Shown piece by piece: positions 6,437 through 16,425 of a stretch of DNA of 64,000 nt. The notes under the pieces were generated by a model. It was not told the origin of the DNA. It worked only from the letters and a program-made list of their open reading frames with translations, and ran no database searches. The stretch is from positions 1 to 64,000 of the forward strand of contig JAJNQE010000012.1 in assembly GCA_021154985.1 (NCBI GenBank), read 5' to 3'. The first letter of the stretch is position 1; every line of letters begins with the position of its first letter. A program made the position numbers and the translations under genes. This DNA is from Hydrogenophaga sp. Lineage in GTDB: Bacteria > Pseudomonadota > Gammaproteobacteria > Burkholderiales > Burkholderiaceae_C.

Positions 6437-9252
6437 GCCGTGCGCGATGCGCCGGTGTGCGGACCCAGCACGTGCTGCCACAAGGCCCGCACGGCGTCGG
6501 CCGATGCCTGCACCGTTGCGGCGTCGACTTGCGTCGGGGCTTCGTCCAGGCGCGCGCGGTGCTGGATCTGGCGCAGCTCGCGGTAGGCCTGCGCGGCCGC
6601 TTCACCCATGCCGGGCTTCAGCAGGCCGGCGGCTTCAGCCCGGCGCAGCAGGTTGATGTTGCCGGTGTTGGCACGCAGCTCGGGCTGGGTGCGCGAATGC
6701 AGCAACACGAGGTACTGCATGACGAATTCCACGTCGACCATGCCGCCGGGGCTGTGCTTCACATCGAACATGGTGCCGCGCACCGGGTGCGCCTGGCGCA
6801 CCTTCTCGCGCATGGCCACGATCTCGCGTGCCAGCGAGTCGCCGTCGCGCAGCGCGGTGATCACGTCCTCGCGCACCGCGTCGAACCGACCGGCCAGCGA
6901 CACGCCGCCGAGCACGAAGCGCGCGCGTGTCATGGCCTGGTGCTCCCAGGTCCAGGCGGTGTTGCTGCCGCGCTGCTGCTGGTAGTTGGTGTAGGCCTGG
7001 AAGCTGGTGACGAGCAGACCCGAGTTGCCGTTGGGCCGCAGTGCGGTGTCGATCTCGAACAGGTCGCCCTCGCCGGTTTTCACCGTGAGCCAGTTGATCA
7101 TCTTGCGCACAAAGGCGGCGTAGATCTCGCCGGCGTTTTCATGCTCGTCTTCGTAGACGAACACGATGTCCAGGTCGCTGCCGTAGCCCAGCTCTTTGCC
7201 GCCGAGCTTGCCGTAACCAATGATGGCGAACGCCGGCTCGTCGCGGTGGCGGTTCTTCAGGCGCGCCCAGCACCAGCGCGCGGTCAGGCGCAGCACCGAG
7301 TCGGCCAGGGCCGAGAGGTCGTCGGCCACCTGCTCGACCGTGAGCACTTTTTCCAGATCGCGCGCCAGCGTGCGGAACACCTCGGCGTGGTGGGCACGGC
7401 GCAACAGATTCAGCAGCGCCTCTTCGTCGTCTTCGCCGGTGGATCGCAGCGCGGCACGCCGCGACTCGAGCTCGACCTCGAACTGCGCCGCGTCAAACCG
7501 GTCGGTGAGCAGCTGCTGGCTGGCCAGTTCGTCGATCACCCCCGGGTGTTGCAGCAGGTAGCGCGCAGGCCATTTGGCCGCACCCAGCAAACGCAGCAGG
7601 CGCTCGTGCACCGAGGGGCGCTCCTGCAGCAGGGCGAGATAGCTGTCGCGGCGCAGCATGGGCTCGATCCAGTCGGCCATGCGCAGCGCGGCCTCTTCGC
7701 TCACTCGGCCTTCGTCGAGCCAGGCGCCGGTGCGCTGCACCAGACGCACCAGGCGCTGGCGGCTGTCTTCCTTGAGGGCGAGCACGCGCGGGTGTTCCCG
7801 CCATTGCGCCACCTTGGCGGCAAACGCATCGGGCAGCTGCGCCAGCACGCTTTGCATGTCGTCCGCCGCGCTGCCGCTCTTGCCGTTGCAACCCTTGCCG
7901 TTGCAGCCGCCGTTGGTGGGGCCGCCCAGCAGCGTGTCGAATTCTTGCGCCACCAGCTCGCGGTGCGCGTCCAGCGTGTGCAGGAACTCGCACACGTTCG
8001 CACAACCCATGGTCGCGGCCATCCAGGTCAGGTCGTCGTCGCGGGTGGGCATCACATGCGTTTGCTGGTCGTCCAGGTACTGGATGCGGTGCTCCACCCG
8101 GCGCAGAAACCGGTAGGCCTCGGCCAGCGCGTCGGCCGAGGCCTGCGGCATGAGGCCGGCGCGGCACAGGCGCGGCAAGGCGTCGAGCGTGGGCCGCGTG
8201 CGCAACTCGGGAAACTGCCCGCCGCGCACCACCTGCAGCAGCTGCACGGTGAACTCCACTTCGCGGATGCCGCCGCGCGAGAGCTTCACGTCGTTGGCCC
8301 GGCCCGGGTTGCCCGCCGCGCGCTTGGAGGCGTGGTCGCGGATCTGGCGGTGCAAGGTGCGCAGCGCCTCGAACACGCCGTAGTCGAGGTAGCGGCGGAA
8401 CACAAACGGCAGCACCGCGCCGCGCAAGGCGTTGGCACCACCCGCGGCCACGCAGGCCGCCGGCGCGATCACGCGGCTCTTGAGCCAGGCAAAGCGCTCC
8501 CACTCGCGGCCCTGCACCAGGAAATACTCCTCGAGCGCGCCCAGCGACACCGCGCTCGGCCCCGAGTTGCCGTTGGGCCGCAGCGCGAGGTCCACGCGGA
8601 ACACGTTGCCGTGCTCGGTGGTTTCCCCCACCGTGTTGTAGATGTGTTTGACCGCCTTGCCGAAATACTCGTGGTTGCTGATGCGGTTGCGGCCCTGGGC
8701 GTTGCCGGCGGTTTCACCATCGTGGTCGTAGACGTAGATCAGGTCGATGTCGCTGGACACGTTGAGCTCGCGCGCACCCAGCTTGCCCATGCCCACCACC
8801 CACAGCTGCGCCCGTGCGGCGCGGCCTTGCGCGTCGGTGTACAGCGGTGCGCCAAACAGGTCGTCGAGTTCGGCAAAGGCCAATTCGCAGGCCACGTCCA
8901 GCGCGATTTCGGCCAGCTCGGTCACGGCGCGGGTGATGGCCTGCAGCGGCGCGCCCTGTTCGCAGTCGAGCACCACCAGGCGCTCCAGCACCAGCTGGCG
9001 CAGCACGCGCAAGGCGGCCGGCATGGGCAGGCCGCGCTGCTCCAGCGTGTTCAGGCAGGCCTGCATGGAGGCGCGCACCGGTTCGCCGGGCGGCAGGCTG
9101 GCGAGTTCGTCGGGGTAGCGCCGGCGCACACGCTGCACAAAACGGGAGTGATCGGCGCGGCGATCGGCCATCGACAACTCGGGCAAGGCGGTCACATTTG
9201 ATGACAAAGGGGCAACGTCCGTGGAGGAAACCGTGAGATGACTGGCCGGCAT
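6433..9252 (-). CDS. glnE: Bifunctional glutamine synthetase adenylyltransferase / adenylyl-removing enzyme
   Basis: 939 residues from the ATG at 9252, close to the usual ~950. Two nucleotidyltransferase modules are visible: GMGKLGARELNVSSDIDL near residues 154-171 (deadenylylase half) and GYGKLGGKELGYGSDLDI near 677-694 (adenylylase half). It switches glutamine synthetase off or on by adding or removing AMP, under PII control. The linker holds an unusual Cys/Asn/Gly repeat (GGCNGKGCNGKSG, DNA about 7879-7912). The start is uncertain: an in-frame ATG at 9171 would leave more room for a promoter for the divergent yhdP. The rhombosortase-like gene overlaps its stop. Confidence 0.95.
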   Translation of the reverse strand: MPASHLTVSSTDVAPLSSNVTALPELSMADRRADHSRFVQRVRRRYPDELASLPPGEPVRASMQACLNTLEQRGLPMPAALRVLRQLVLERLVVLDCEQGAPLQAITRAVTELAEIALDVACELAFAELDDLFGAPLYTDAQGRAARAQLWVVGMGKLGARELNVSSDIDLIYVYDHDGETAGNAQGRNRISNHEYFGKAVKHIYNTVGETTEHGNVFRVDLALRPNGNSGPSAVSLGALEEYFLVQGREWERFAWLKSRVIAPAACVAAGGANALRGAVLPFVFRRYLDYGVFEALRTLHRQIRDHASKRAAGNPGRANDVKLSRGGIREVEFTVQLLQVVRGGQFPELRTRPTLDALPRLCRAGLMPQASADALAEAYRFLRRVEHRIQYLDDQQTHVMPTRDDDLTWMAATMGCANVCEFLHTLDAHRELVAQEFDTLLGGPTNGGCNGKGCNGKSGSAADDMQSVLAQLPDAFAAKVAQWREHPRVLALKEDSRQRLVRLVQRTGAWLDEGRVSEEAALRMADWIEPMLRRDSYLALLQERPSVHERLLRLLGAAKWPARYLLQHPGVIDELASQQLLTDRFDAAQFEVELESRRAALRSTGEDDEEALLNLLRRAHHAEVFRTLARDLEKVLTVEQVADDLSALADSVLRLTARWCWARLKNRHRDEPAFAIIGYGKLGGKELGYGSDLDIVFVYEDEHENAGEIYAAFVRKMINWLTVKTGEGDLFEIDTALRPNGNSGLLVTSFQAYTNYQQQRGSNTAWTWEHQAMTRARFVLGGVSLAGRFDAVREDVITALRDGDSLAREIVAMREKVRQAHPVRGTMFDVKHSPGGMVDVEFVMQYLVLLHSRTQPELRANTGNINLLRRAEAAGLLKPGMGEAAAQAYRELRQIQHRARLDEAPTQVDAATVQASADAVRALWQHVLGPHTGASRTA

Positions 9253-9266
9253 AATTTGCGGTGGAC

Positions 9267-12200
9267 ATGAACCATCAACAAGCAGCTTTTGCTGAGCCCT
9301 CTGCACAACATGCAACCGCCTCGAGATCCCTCAAGACATTTGCGGTGGCCAGTCGCCTGTTGTTGTGGCTGTTGCTGGCGGTCTGGGGGCTCTTTGCGCT
9401 GACCTGGGCCGGCTTGAATGGCGCGATTGTGCCCCGAATCGGCGAATGGCGTCCTGAGCTGGAAAGGTGGGCGACCCAGGCGGTCGGGGTACCGGTTCGC
9501 ATCGGTGACATCCGCGCCGAATCGGGCAGCAACAGCGCCAGTTTCCTGCCTGCGCTCATGCCGGCTTTCGAGTTGCGCGATGTTCAACTGATCGACGCAA
9601 AAGGCCGTGTTGCGCTGCAGTTGCCGCTGGTGCGCACCGCCATCTCGGTGCAGTCGCTGTGGCGCGGCGGTTTCGAGCAGGTGGTGATCGAAGCCCCGGT
9701 GCTCGACGTGCGCCGCACGGCCCAGGGCCGCATCGAGGTGGCCGGTCTCGACATGTCCGGCCCCAGCCACGACAGCCGGGCGGCCGACTGGTTTTTCGCG
9801 CAGCGCGAATTCGTGATCCGCCGCGGCACCGTGCGCTGGACCGACGACCAGCGCCGCCAGCCCACGTTGGCCCTGGGCGACCTCGACTTCGTGAGCCGCA
9901 ACACCGCGCGCACGCACCACTGGCGCATCGACGCCACGCCCCCGGTCGAGTGGGGCGACCGTTTCAGCCTGCGCAGCCAGTTGCGCGAACCGCTGCTCTC
10001 ACTCGGCCAACGCGCCAGTGGTGAGCCGGTCTGGCACGACTGGACGGGTGAGGTCTTTGCCGACTTCACCCGGGTCGACGTGACCCGGCTTCGGGCCTAT
10101 GTGGACCTGTCCGACCGCGGCGTGGACGTGCGCACCGGCCAGGGCGCGCTGCGCGCCTGGGCGCAGGTGGAGCGCGGGCAGGTGGCCGGTGTGACGACCG
10201 ACCTCGCGCTGCAGAACGTCGAAGCGCAGCTCGGGCCGCAACTGCCCGCGCTGGCGCTGGACGATGTGCAGGGTCGGCTGGCGGTGCAGTGGAACGCCGA
10301 GGGATTCGGCGTGACCACGGAGGACTTGCGCTTTCGCACCCGCGAAGGCGAGGTCTGGCCCGCAGGGCGTCTGCAGCTGCAGCACGTGGCGCGCAGCGCC
10401 AACCAGGCGCCCAGCGTCGCGGTGAGCGCCGAGCAACTCGACCTTGCGGCGCTGGCCGACATCGCCGAACGGGTGCCGCTGCCCGAGGCGGTGCGCGACT
10501 GGCTGCAGCGGCTGCAGCCCGCCGGCCGCATGGACGGTTTCACCGCCCGCTGGCAAGGCCCTGCCACCGCCACCGGCGATGCGGCGGACGGTGCCATCGA
10601 CTGGACGCAGGGCACTTACCAGGCGCGTGGCCGTGTGCAAGACCTCGCGCTGGCGGGCGAACCCAGCGGCCGGATGTCGCAGAGCGGCCGCTTTCCCTTG
10701 CCGGGCCGACCCGGCATCACCGGTGCCTCGGTCGACTTCGACCTCGACCAGGACGGTGGACGTGCCCGCATCACGGTGACCGACGGCTCGATCGAGCTGC
10801 CCGACATTTTTGAAGAGGCGCGCATTCCACTGCAGCGGCTGGCGACCGATGCGTCGTGGCGCCTGCAAGGCGAGCGCATCGAAGCCCAGCTGGACAACCT
10901 GAGCCTGGCCAACGCCGATGCCGAGGGCACGGCCCAGGTGAAGTGGCACACCAGCGACCCGGCCGCCAGCCAGTCGAAGTCGCGCTTCCCCGGCGTGCTC
11001 GACCTGACCGCCCAGCTGACGCGCGCCGACGGCACCCGGGTGCACCGCTACCTGCCGCTCACCGTGGATGCCCAAGCGCGGCGCTACGTGCGCGAAGCGG
11101 TGCTCGCGGGCAGCGCCAGCACGGTGGATTTCCGCATCCAGGGCGACATGGACCGCCTGCCTTTCAAGCACGCGGAGTCGCCGAGCGAGTTCCGCATCTC
11201 GGCACAGCTCAACGGGGTCGACTTCGACTACCTGCCCGTCAGTTTCCAGCCCGCCAACGAGACACGCTGGCCAGGTCTGCGCGGCGTGTCGGGCCAGTTG
11301 GTGCTGGACCACCTGAAGCTGGGCATCACCGACGGCACATCGGCGGTGGTGGGCGCCGGTGGTGTGCGCTTGAGCGAAGGGGTGGTGGAGCTCGACGACC
11401 TGGCGGGCAAGACCACGCTGACCGTGAAAACCCGTGCCCAGGGCCCGGCCACCGGCATGCTGGACTTTGTGCGGGGTTCGCCGCTCAAGACGCTGATCGG
11501 TGACGCCCTGGCACAAAGCACGGTGGGCGGCGAAGCCGACCTGGGCGTGGCGCTCAAGCTGCCGCTGTTCGACCTGAACGCTTTCACAGTGGCGGGCACG
11601 GTGAAGTTCGACGGCAACGACCTCAAGGTCCACCCCGCAGCGCCGCTGCTGGCGCGCACACGCGGCACGCTGGCGTTCACCGAACAGGGCTTCGTGGTGC
11701 TGGGTGGCAACGCGCGCGTGTTCGGCGGCGATCTGAAGTTTGAAGGGGGCTTCCGGCCCAACCCGCAGGGCACGGGCCGCCTGCAGTTTCGCGGCCAGGG
11801 CGTGGCCAGCGCCGAGGGACTGCGCGATGGGGGGCTGGGTGCGGCGTCCAGCCTGCTGCAGAATGCGTCCGGCTCGGCCGCGTACACCGCACAGCTGGGC
11901 TTTCGTGGTGGGGTGCCCGAGCTGCAGGTGGTCAGCAACCTGCAGGGCATGGCGCTGAACCTGCCCGCGCCGCTGGGCAAAACGGGCGAGGCGGCGCTGC
12001 CGTTGCGCGTGGACACCGCCGTGCTGGGCGTCAATGGCGACGTGGCCACCACCGACCGCGTGGCCCTGCAGTTGGGGTCGGCGCTGGCGCCGCTGGTGTC
12101 CCTGCAGTACGAGCGCGACATCACCGCCGCGGTGCCGCGCGTGTTGCGCGGCAGCGTGGCCGTGGGCCTTGACGAAGGGGATACGGCCCCGTTGCCGGCC

Positions 12201-13463
12201 ACCGGCGTGGTCGGCAACCTGCGCTTTGACCAGCTCGACCTGGACGCCTGGTCCCAGCTGGCCAGCCGCTCGGGCGTGCGCATGCCCACGCCCGCCGCGC
12301 TGAGCGCCATCGACCAGGACGCCGAACTCGCCTACCTGCCCACCACGCTGGCCCTGCGCGCCAACCGCCTGATGCTGGAAGGCCGCAGCTTCAACCGGGT
12401 GGTGGTGGGCGGGTCGCGCGAGGGCACGCAGTGGCGCGCCAACGTGACCGCCGACGAACTCAATGGCTATGTGGAAGTGCGCCAGGCCGGCCCCAACACC
12501 GCGGGCAGCGTGTTCGCCCGGCTCGCGCGCCTGAAGCTGGAGCCCACAGCCGCCACCGAGGTGGAGCAGTTGCTGAGCCAGCCCACCAGCGTGCCCGCGC
12601 TCGACATCGCAGTGGAAGACCTGGAGTTCGGCGGGCGCCGCCTGGGCCGTGTGGAGGTGGAAGCGGTCAACCGCGGGGGCCCCACGCGCGCGGGGGAATG
12701 GAGGCTCACCAAGCTCAAGCTGACCGTGCCCGAGGCGCGCTTCAGGGCCACCGGCAACTGGGCGCCGTTGTCCGGCAACCCAGGTGCGCTGCCGGGTGAG
12801 CAGCGGCGCACCGCCTTGAGCTTTCGCCTCGATGTGGACGATTCCGGCGCCCTGCTCACACGCTTCAACCGCCCGGGCCTGGTGCGCGGCGGCAAGGGCC
12901 GCATCGAGGGCAGCGTGGGCTGGATCGGCTCGCCGCTGGCACCCGACTACCCTTCGCTTTCGGGTCAGTTGCAGGCCGACTTCGAGCGCGGGCAGTTCCT
13001 CCAGGTGGAGCCGGGTGCCGGGCGCCTGCTGGGCGTGCTCAGCCTGCAGGCCCTGCCGCGCCGCCTGGTGCTGGATTTCCGCGACGTGTTCTCCGAAGGC
13101 TTCGCATTCGATTTCGTGCGAGGCGATGCGCGCATCGAACAAGGGGTGCTGTTCACCAACAACCTGCAGATGAAGGGCGTGAACGCGGCTGTGCTGATGG
13201 AGGGCACAGCCGATCTCGCGCGCGAGCAGCAAGACCTGAAGGTGGTGGTGGTGCCCGAGATCAACGCGGGCACGGCGTCGCTGATCGCCACCGCCATCAA
13301 CCCGGCCGTCGGGCTGGGCAGTTTTCTCGCGCAGTTCCTGTTGCGCCAGCCGCTGCAAAGCGCGGGCACGCAGGAGTTCCGCGTCAGCGGCAGCTGGGCC
13401 GATCCGCAGGTGACCAAGGTCGAGCGCGCCCCCCCCGCCACGCCCGCCCGGCCACTGCAGTAA
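9267..13463 (+). CDS. yhdP: YhdP family AsmA-like envelope protein
   Basis: 1398 residues from the ATG at 9267 (a GTG at 9261 is also possible). One N-terminal membrane anchor (about residues 31-50) is followed by a very long periplasmic beta-rich region and a C-terminal AsmA-like end with ARIEQGVLFTNNLQMKGVNA. YhdP proteins are AsmA-like bridges thought to carry phospholipid between the inner and outer membranes; length and topology fit. It starts only 14 bases from the divergent glnE start, so its promoter must overlap glnE. The nitrilase-family gene follows after 50 bases on the same strand. Confidence 0.93.
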   Translation: MNHQQAAFAEPSAQHATASRSLKTFAVASRLLLWLLLAVWGLFALTWAGLNGAIVPRIGEWRPELERWATQAVGVPVRIGDIRAESGSNSASFLPALMPAFELRDVQLIDAKGRVALQLPLVRTAISVQSLWRGGFEQVVIEAPVLDVRRTAQGRIEVAGLDMSGPSHDSRAADWFFAQREFVIRRGTVRWTDDQRRQPTLALGDLDFVSRNTARTHHWRIDATPPVEWGDRFSLRSQLREPLLSLGQRASGEPVWHDWTGEVFADFTRVDVTRLRAYVDLSDRGVDVRTGQGALRAWAQVERGQVAGVTTDLALQNVEAQLGPQLPALALDDVQGRLAVQWNAEGFGVTTEDLRFRTREGEVWPAGRLQLQHVARSANQAPSVAVSAEQLDLAALADIAERVPLPEAVRDWLQRLQPAGRMDGFTARWQGPATATGDAADGAIDWTQGTYQARGRVQDLALAGEPSGRMSQSGRFPLPGRPGITGASVDFDLDQDGGRARITVTDGSIELPDIFEEARIPLQRLATDASWRLQGERIEAQLDNLSLANADAEGTAQVKWHTSDPAASQSKSRFPGVLDLTAQLTRADGTRVHRYLPLTVDAQARRYVREAVLAGSASTVDFRIQGDMDRLPFKHAESPSEFRISAQLNGVDFDYLPVSFQPANETRWPGLRGVSGQLVLDHLKLGITDGTSAVVGAGGVRLSEGVVELDDLAGKTTLTVKTRAQGPATGMLDFVRGSPLKTLIGDALAQSTVGGEADLGVALKLPLFDLNAFTVAGTVKFDGNDLKVHPAAPLLARTRGTLAFTEQGFVVLGGNARVFGGDLKFEGGFRPNPQGTGRLQFRGQGVASAEGLRDGGLGAASSLLQNASGSAAYTAQLGFRGGVPELQVVSNLQGMALNLPAPLGKTGEAALPLRVDTAVLGVNGDVATTDRVALQLGSALAPLVSLQYERDITAAVPRVLRGSVAVGLDEGDTAPLPATGVVGNLRFDQLDLDAWSQLASRSGVRMPTPAALSAIDQDAELAYLPTTLALRANRLMLEGRSFNRVVVGGSREGTQWRANVTADELNGYVEVRQAGPNTAGSVFARLARLKLEPTAATEVEQLLSQPTSVPALDIAVEDLEFGGRRLGRVEVEAVNRGGPTRAGEWRLTKLKLTVPEARFRATGNWAPLSGNPGALPGEQRRTALSFRLDVDDSGALLTRFNRPGLVRGGKGRIEGSVGWIGSPLAPDYPSLSGQLQADFERGQFLQVEPGAGRLLGVLSLQALPRRLVLDFRDVFSEGFAFDFVRGDARIEQGVLFTNNLQMKGVNAAVLMEGTADLAREQQDLKVVVVPEINAGTASLIATAINPAVGLGSFLAQFLLRQPLQSAGTQEFRVSGSWADPQVTKVERAPPATPARPLQ

Positions 13464-13513
13464 GCTGTTCGACCCGAGCGCCGCGCTCGCTGCAGCCCAC
13501 CGAAAGACACCCC

Positions 13514-14356
13514 ATGACACTGCCCCACCCAGCCCCCGTGCCCGGCCGCCTGAAGGTCGCTGCAATCCAGATGGTCTCGGGCATCGGCCTGGACGCCAAC
13601 CTCAGCGAGGCGCTGCGCCTGCTGCGCCAGGCCGCCAGCGCGGGCGCCGAACTCGCCGTGCTGCCCGAGTACTTCTGCTTCATGGGCGCGCGCGATGAAG
13701 ACAAGCTGGTGCTGGCCGAAACCCCAGGCCTGGGCAAGGTGCAGGACTTTCTCTCGGATTGCGCGCGCGACCTCAAGATGTGGATCGTGGGCGGCACGCT
13801 GCCCATGGCCACCGACGACCCCGCGCACGCGGCCAACACCTCGCTGGCCTACAACCCGCGCGGCGAATGCGCCAGCCGCTACGACAAGATCCACCTCTTC
13901 CGCTACGACAACGGCCGCGAGCGCTACGACGAAGCCGCCGTGCTGCGCGCGGGCGATACCCCCACCGCGTTCGAGTGCCGCGACGCCGGCGGGCATGCGT
14001 GGCGCGTGGGCCAGAGCGTGTGCTACGACCTGCGGTTCGGCGAGCTCTACCGCATGCTCGCCGCCGACGTGCTGCTGGTGCCCTCGGCCTTCACCCACAC
14101 CACCGGACAGGCCCACTGGGAAGTGTTGCTGCGCGCGCGGGCGATCGAGAACCAGGCTTTCGTGATCGCCAGCGCACAGGGCGGTGTGCACGAAAACGGC
14201 CGGCGCACCTGGGGCCACAGCATGGTCATCGACCCCTGGGGCGGCGTCATGGCCCTGCAGGCTGAAGGCCCGGGCGTGGTCATGGCCGAGCTGGACTTCG
14301 AGCAGCTGCGCAGCGTGCGCGAGCAGCTGCCTTCGCTGCAACACCGCCGCCTTTGA
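13514..14356 (+). CDS. Carbon-nitrogen hydrolase (nitrilase superfamily, Nit1/NIT2-like amidase)
   Basis: 280 residues, with the three catalytic residues of the superfamily in order: Glu in LAVLPEYFCFMG, Lys in RYDKIHLFRYDN and Cys in VGQSVCYDLRFGELYR. The closest familiar group is the Nit1/omega-amidase-like set, which includes deaminated-glutathione amidases; the exact substrate is not readable. It lies downstream of yhdP, as it often does in Burkholderiales. Its TGA (14354-14356) overlaps the TTG start of the histidine kinase. Confidence 0.92.
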   Translation: MTLPHPAPVPGRLKVAAIQMVSGIGLDANLSEALRLLRQAASAGAELAVLPEYFCFMGARDEDKLVLAETPGLGKVQDFLSDCARDLKMWIVGGTLPMATDDPAHAANTSLAYNPRGECASRYDKIHLFRYDNGRERYDEAAVLRAGDTPTAFECRDAGGHAWRVGQSVCYDLRFGELYRMLAADVLLVPSAFTHTTGQAHWEVLLRARAIENQAFVIASAQGGVHENGRRTWGHSMVIDPWGGVMALQAEGPGVVMAELDFEQLRSVREQLPSLQHRRL

Positions 14357-16425
14357 ACCTCGAAGATACGCTCTTGAGCGAAGACCCGGGCGCCGAGCGC
14401 AACGATCCCGGCTCGCGCCGCTGGGGCCTGTGGGCCACCTTGCTGCTGCTGGTGGTGGCCTTGCTGGTGGTGCTGGTGTTTCTGGCACGCGAGTACGAAG
14501 AAGCGCGCGACCAGCAGGCGCTGGAGCAGGAAGCCGCCGCGGTGGTGAGCGACATCCGCAACGAGCTGGTGCGCAATGTGCAGACACTGCAGTCGCTCAA
14601 CAGCGTGTCCCCCACCGCCGACAGCTGGAGCGCGCCCGCCGCCGAGCTGCTGGCGCAGCACCGCGAGCTGGTGCGCCTGGAATGGCGCGACAACGCACAG
14701 CGCCTCATCAGCCACCGCGACACGCCTTACCTGAGCGACGTGTTTGCCTACCTGGACCGCACACGCGCCGTGGCCGACGTGAAGCTGGCCTGCGACAACG
14801 CGCAGCGCCAGTCCGGTCCGGCTTATTCGGCCAGCTATTTCTGGCCCATGCGCGATGGCCTGGGCATGGAGCTCATGGAGATGTGCATGCCGGTGGTGCG
14901 CGCGGGTGTGGCCAACGGTTTTCTGGTGGCCACCTACTCGCTGCCCGGCATGCTGTCCGAGCTCACCAATGGCGATGAGTTGCGCAGCCGAGGCCTGTCG
15001 TTCAACGATGCCGACGGCACCCGCCTGGCGCTGCACCGCCTGGTGCCCGGCACGCGGCGCACGCTGAGTGCCAACGCCGTGCTCGAGCTGCCGGGGCACA
15101 CGCTGATCTTGCAGATGCAGAGCCCGCGCCTGGTGGGCGGGCTGTTTCCCAACGTGCTCACCGCCGTGGTGAGCGCGCTCTCGCTGGCCTTGCTCGCGGT
15201 GCTCGCCCTGCTGGCGCGCGACACGCGCCTGCGCCAGCGCGCCGAGCTCGGCGTGGCCGACGCGCTGGCGTTCCGCAAGGCCATGGAAGACTCGCTGGTG
15301 ACCGGACTGCGCGCGCGCGACATGACCGGGCGCATCACCTATGTGAACCCGGCGTTTTGCGACATGGTGGGGCTGAGCGCCGAGCAACTCATCGGCACCG
15401 GCCTGCCGGCACCCTGGTGGCCGCCCGAGCTGGTGGACGAGTACCAGCAGCGCCAGCTGGTGCGCCTGGCCGGGCAGACGCTGCCGCGCGAAGGCTACGA
15501 GTCGGTGTTCCAGCGCAGCGACGGCACGCGCTTTCCGGTGCTCATCATCGAAGCGCCGTTGATCGACGCGCAGGGCAAACAGACCGGCTTCATGAGCGCC
15601 ATCCTCGACCTCACCGAGCAGCGCCGGGTGGAAGACCTCAACCGCACCTCACAAGAACGCCTGCAGGCCACCGCCCGCCTGGCCACGGTGGGCGAGATGG
15701 CCTCGCTGCTCAGCCACGAACTCAACCAGCCACTGGCCGCAATCTCCAGCTACGCCAGCGGCGCCATGAACCTGCTGGAGGCACCCGCAGCATCGGTGCC
15801 GCAGGCCGACCTGTCGCAAGCCATGAAGCGCATCAGCGAACAGGCCGAGCGCGCCGGACGCGTCATCAAGAGCGTGGCCGACTTTGTGCGGCGGCGCGAG
15901 CAGGTGCGCGAAGCCGTGAGCCCGCAAGACCTCATCGACGCCATCCAGCCGCTGCTGGTGTTGCAGGCCAAAAAGCAGGGCATCCAGCTGCAGATCGGGA
16001 TCGCGCCGGGCTGCCCCGCCGTGCATTGCGACCGCACCATGGTCGAGCAGGTGCTGCTCAACCTGGCGCGCAACGGCATGCAGGCCATGCCGCAGGGCGA
16101 CCCGGCGCTGGGTCAGGGGCTTCGGGTGTTGCGCATCGCCGTGCACCAGACACGGCTGCATTCCGGTTTGCGCCCGGGCGGTGACCAACACAAGACCTGG
16201 ATCACCTTCGAGGTGAGCGATCACGGGCTGGGCCTGAGCCCCGAGGTGCAGGCCAAACTCTTCACACCTTTTTTCACCACCCGCGCCGAGGGCATGGGCC
16301 TGGGCCTGAGCCTGTGCCGCACGGTGGTGGAGCAGCACGGCGGTGCACTGACCTTCGAGTCGAACCAGCCGCGTGGCACGGTGTTCCGGTTCACACTGCC
16401 AGCCCACCTATCATCACGGCCATGA
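14353..16425 (+). CDS. Membrane PAS-domain sensor histidine kinase
   Basis: 690 residues from a TTG at 14353 that overlaps the upstream stop. A second in-frame TTG eight codons later is an alternative. TM1 lies at about residues 19-42 and TM2 at about 262-290, enclosing a periplasmic sensor region. A PAS domain follows at about 310-420 (GRITYVNPAFCDMVGLS), then a HisKA domain with the phospho-acceptor in SHELNQPLAAIS (His near 455) and a HATPase with DHGLGLSP and GMGLGLSL. The SHELNQPL box is typical of the DctB/FixL/TodS-like group. The partner regulator overlaps by ATGA. The signal sensed is unknown. Confidence 0.93.
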   Translation: MNLEDTLLSEDPGAERNDPGSRRWGLWATLLLLVVALLVVLVFLAREYEEARDQQALEQEAAAVVSDIRNELVRNVQTLQSLNSVSPTADSWSAPAAELLAQHRELVRLEWRDNAQRLISHRDTPYLSDVFAYLDRTRAVADVKLACDNAQRQSGPAYSASYFWPMRDGLGMELMEMCMPVVRAGVANGFLVATYSLPGMLSELTNGDELRSRGLSFNDADGTRLALHRLVPGTRRTLSANAVLELPGHTLILQMQSPRLVGGLFPNVLTAVVSALSLALLAVLALLARDTRLRQRAELGVADALAFRKAMEDSLVTGLRARDMTGRITYVNPAFCDMVGLSAEQLIGTGLPAPWWPPELVDEYQQRQLVRLAGQTLPREGYESVFQRSDGTRFPVLIIEAPLIDAQGKQTGFMSAILDLTEQRRVEDLNRTSQERLQATARLATVGEMASLLSHELNQPLAAISSYASGAMNLLEAPAASVPQADLSQAMKRISEQAERAGRVIKSVADFVRRREQVREAVSPQDLIDAIQPLLVLQAKKQGIQLQIGIAPGCPAVHCDRTMVEQVLLNLARNGMQAMPQGDPALGQGLRVLRIAVHQTRLHSGLRPGGDQHKTWITFEVSDHGLGLSPEVQAKLFTPFFTTRAEGMGLGLSLCRTVVEQHGGALTFESNQPRGTVFRFTLPAHLSSRP

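Noticed and set aside
6430..9201. A 923-residue plus-strand frame across glnE
   Set aside because: GlnE motifs are clear on the other strand; the plus frame has no domain features.
9999..13565. A 1188-residue open frame antisense to yhdP
   Set aside because: Same cause: codon bias leaves the opposite frame free of stops. There is no ribosome site, and the composition is unlike a protein.
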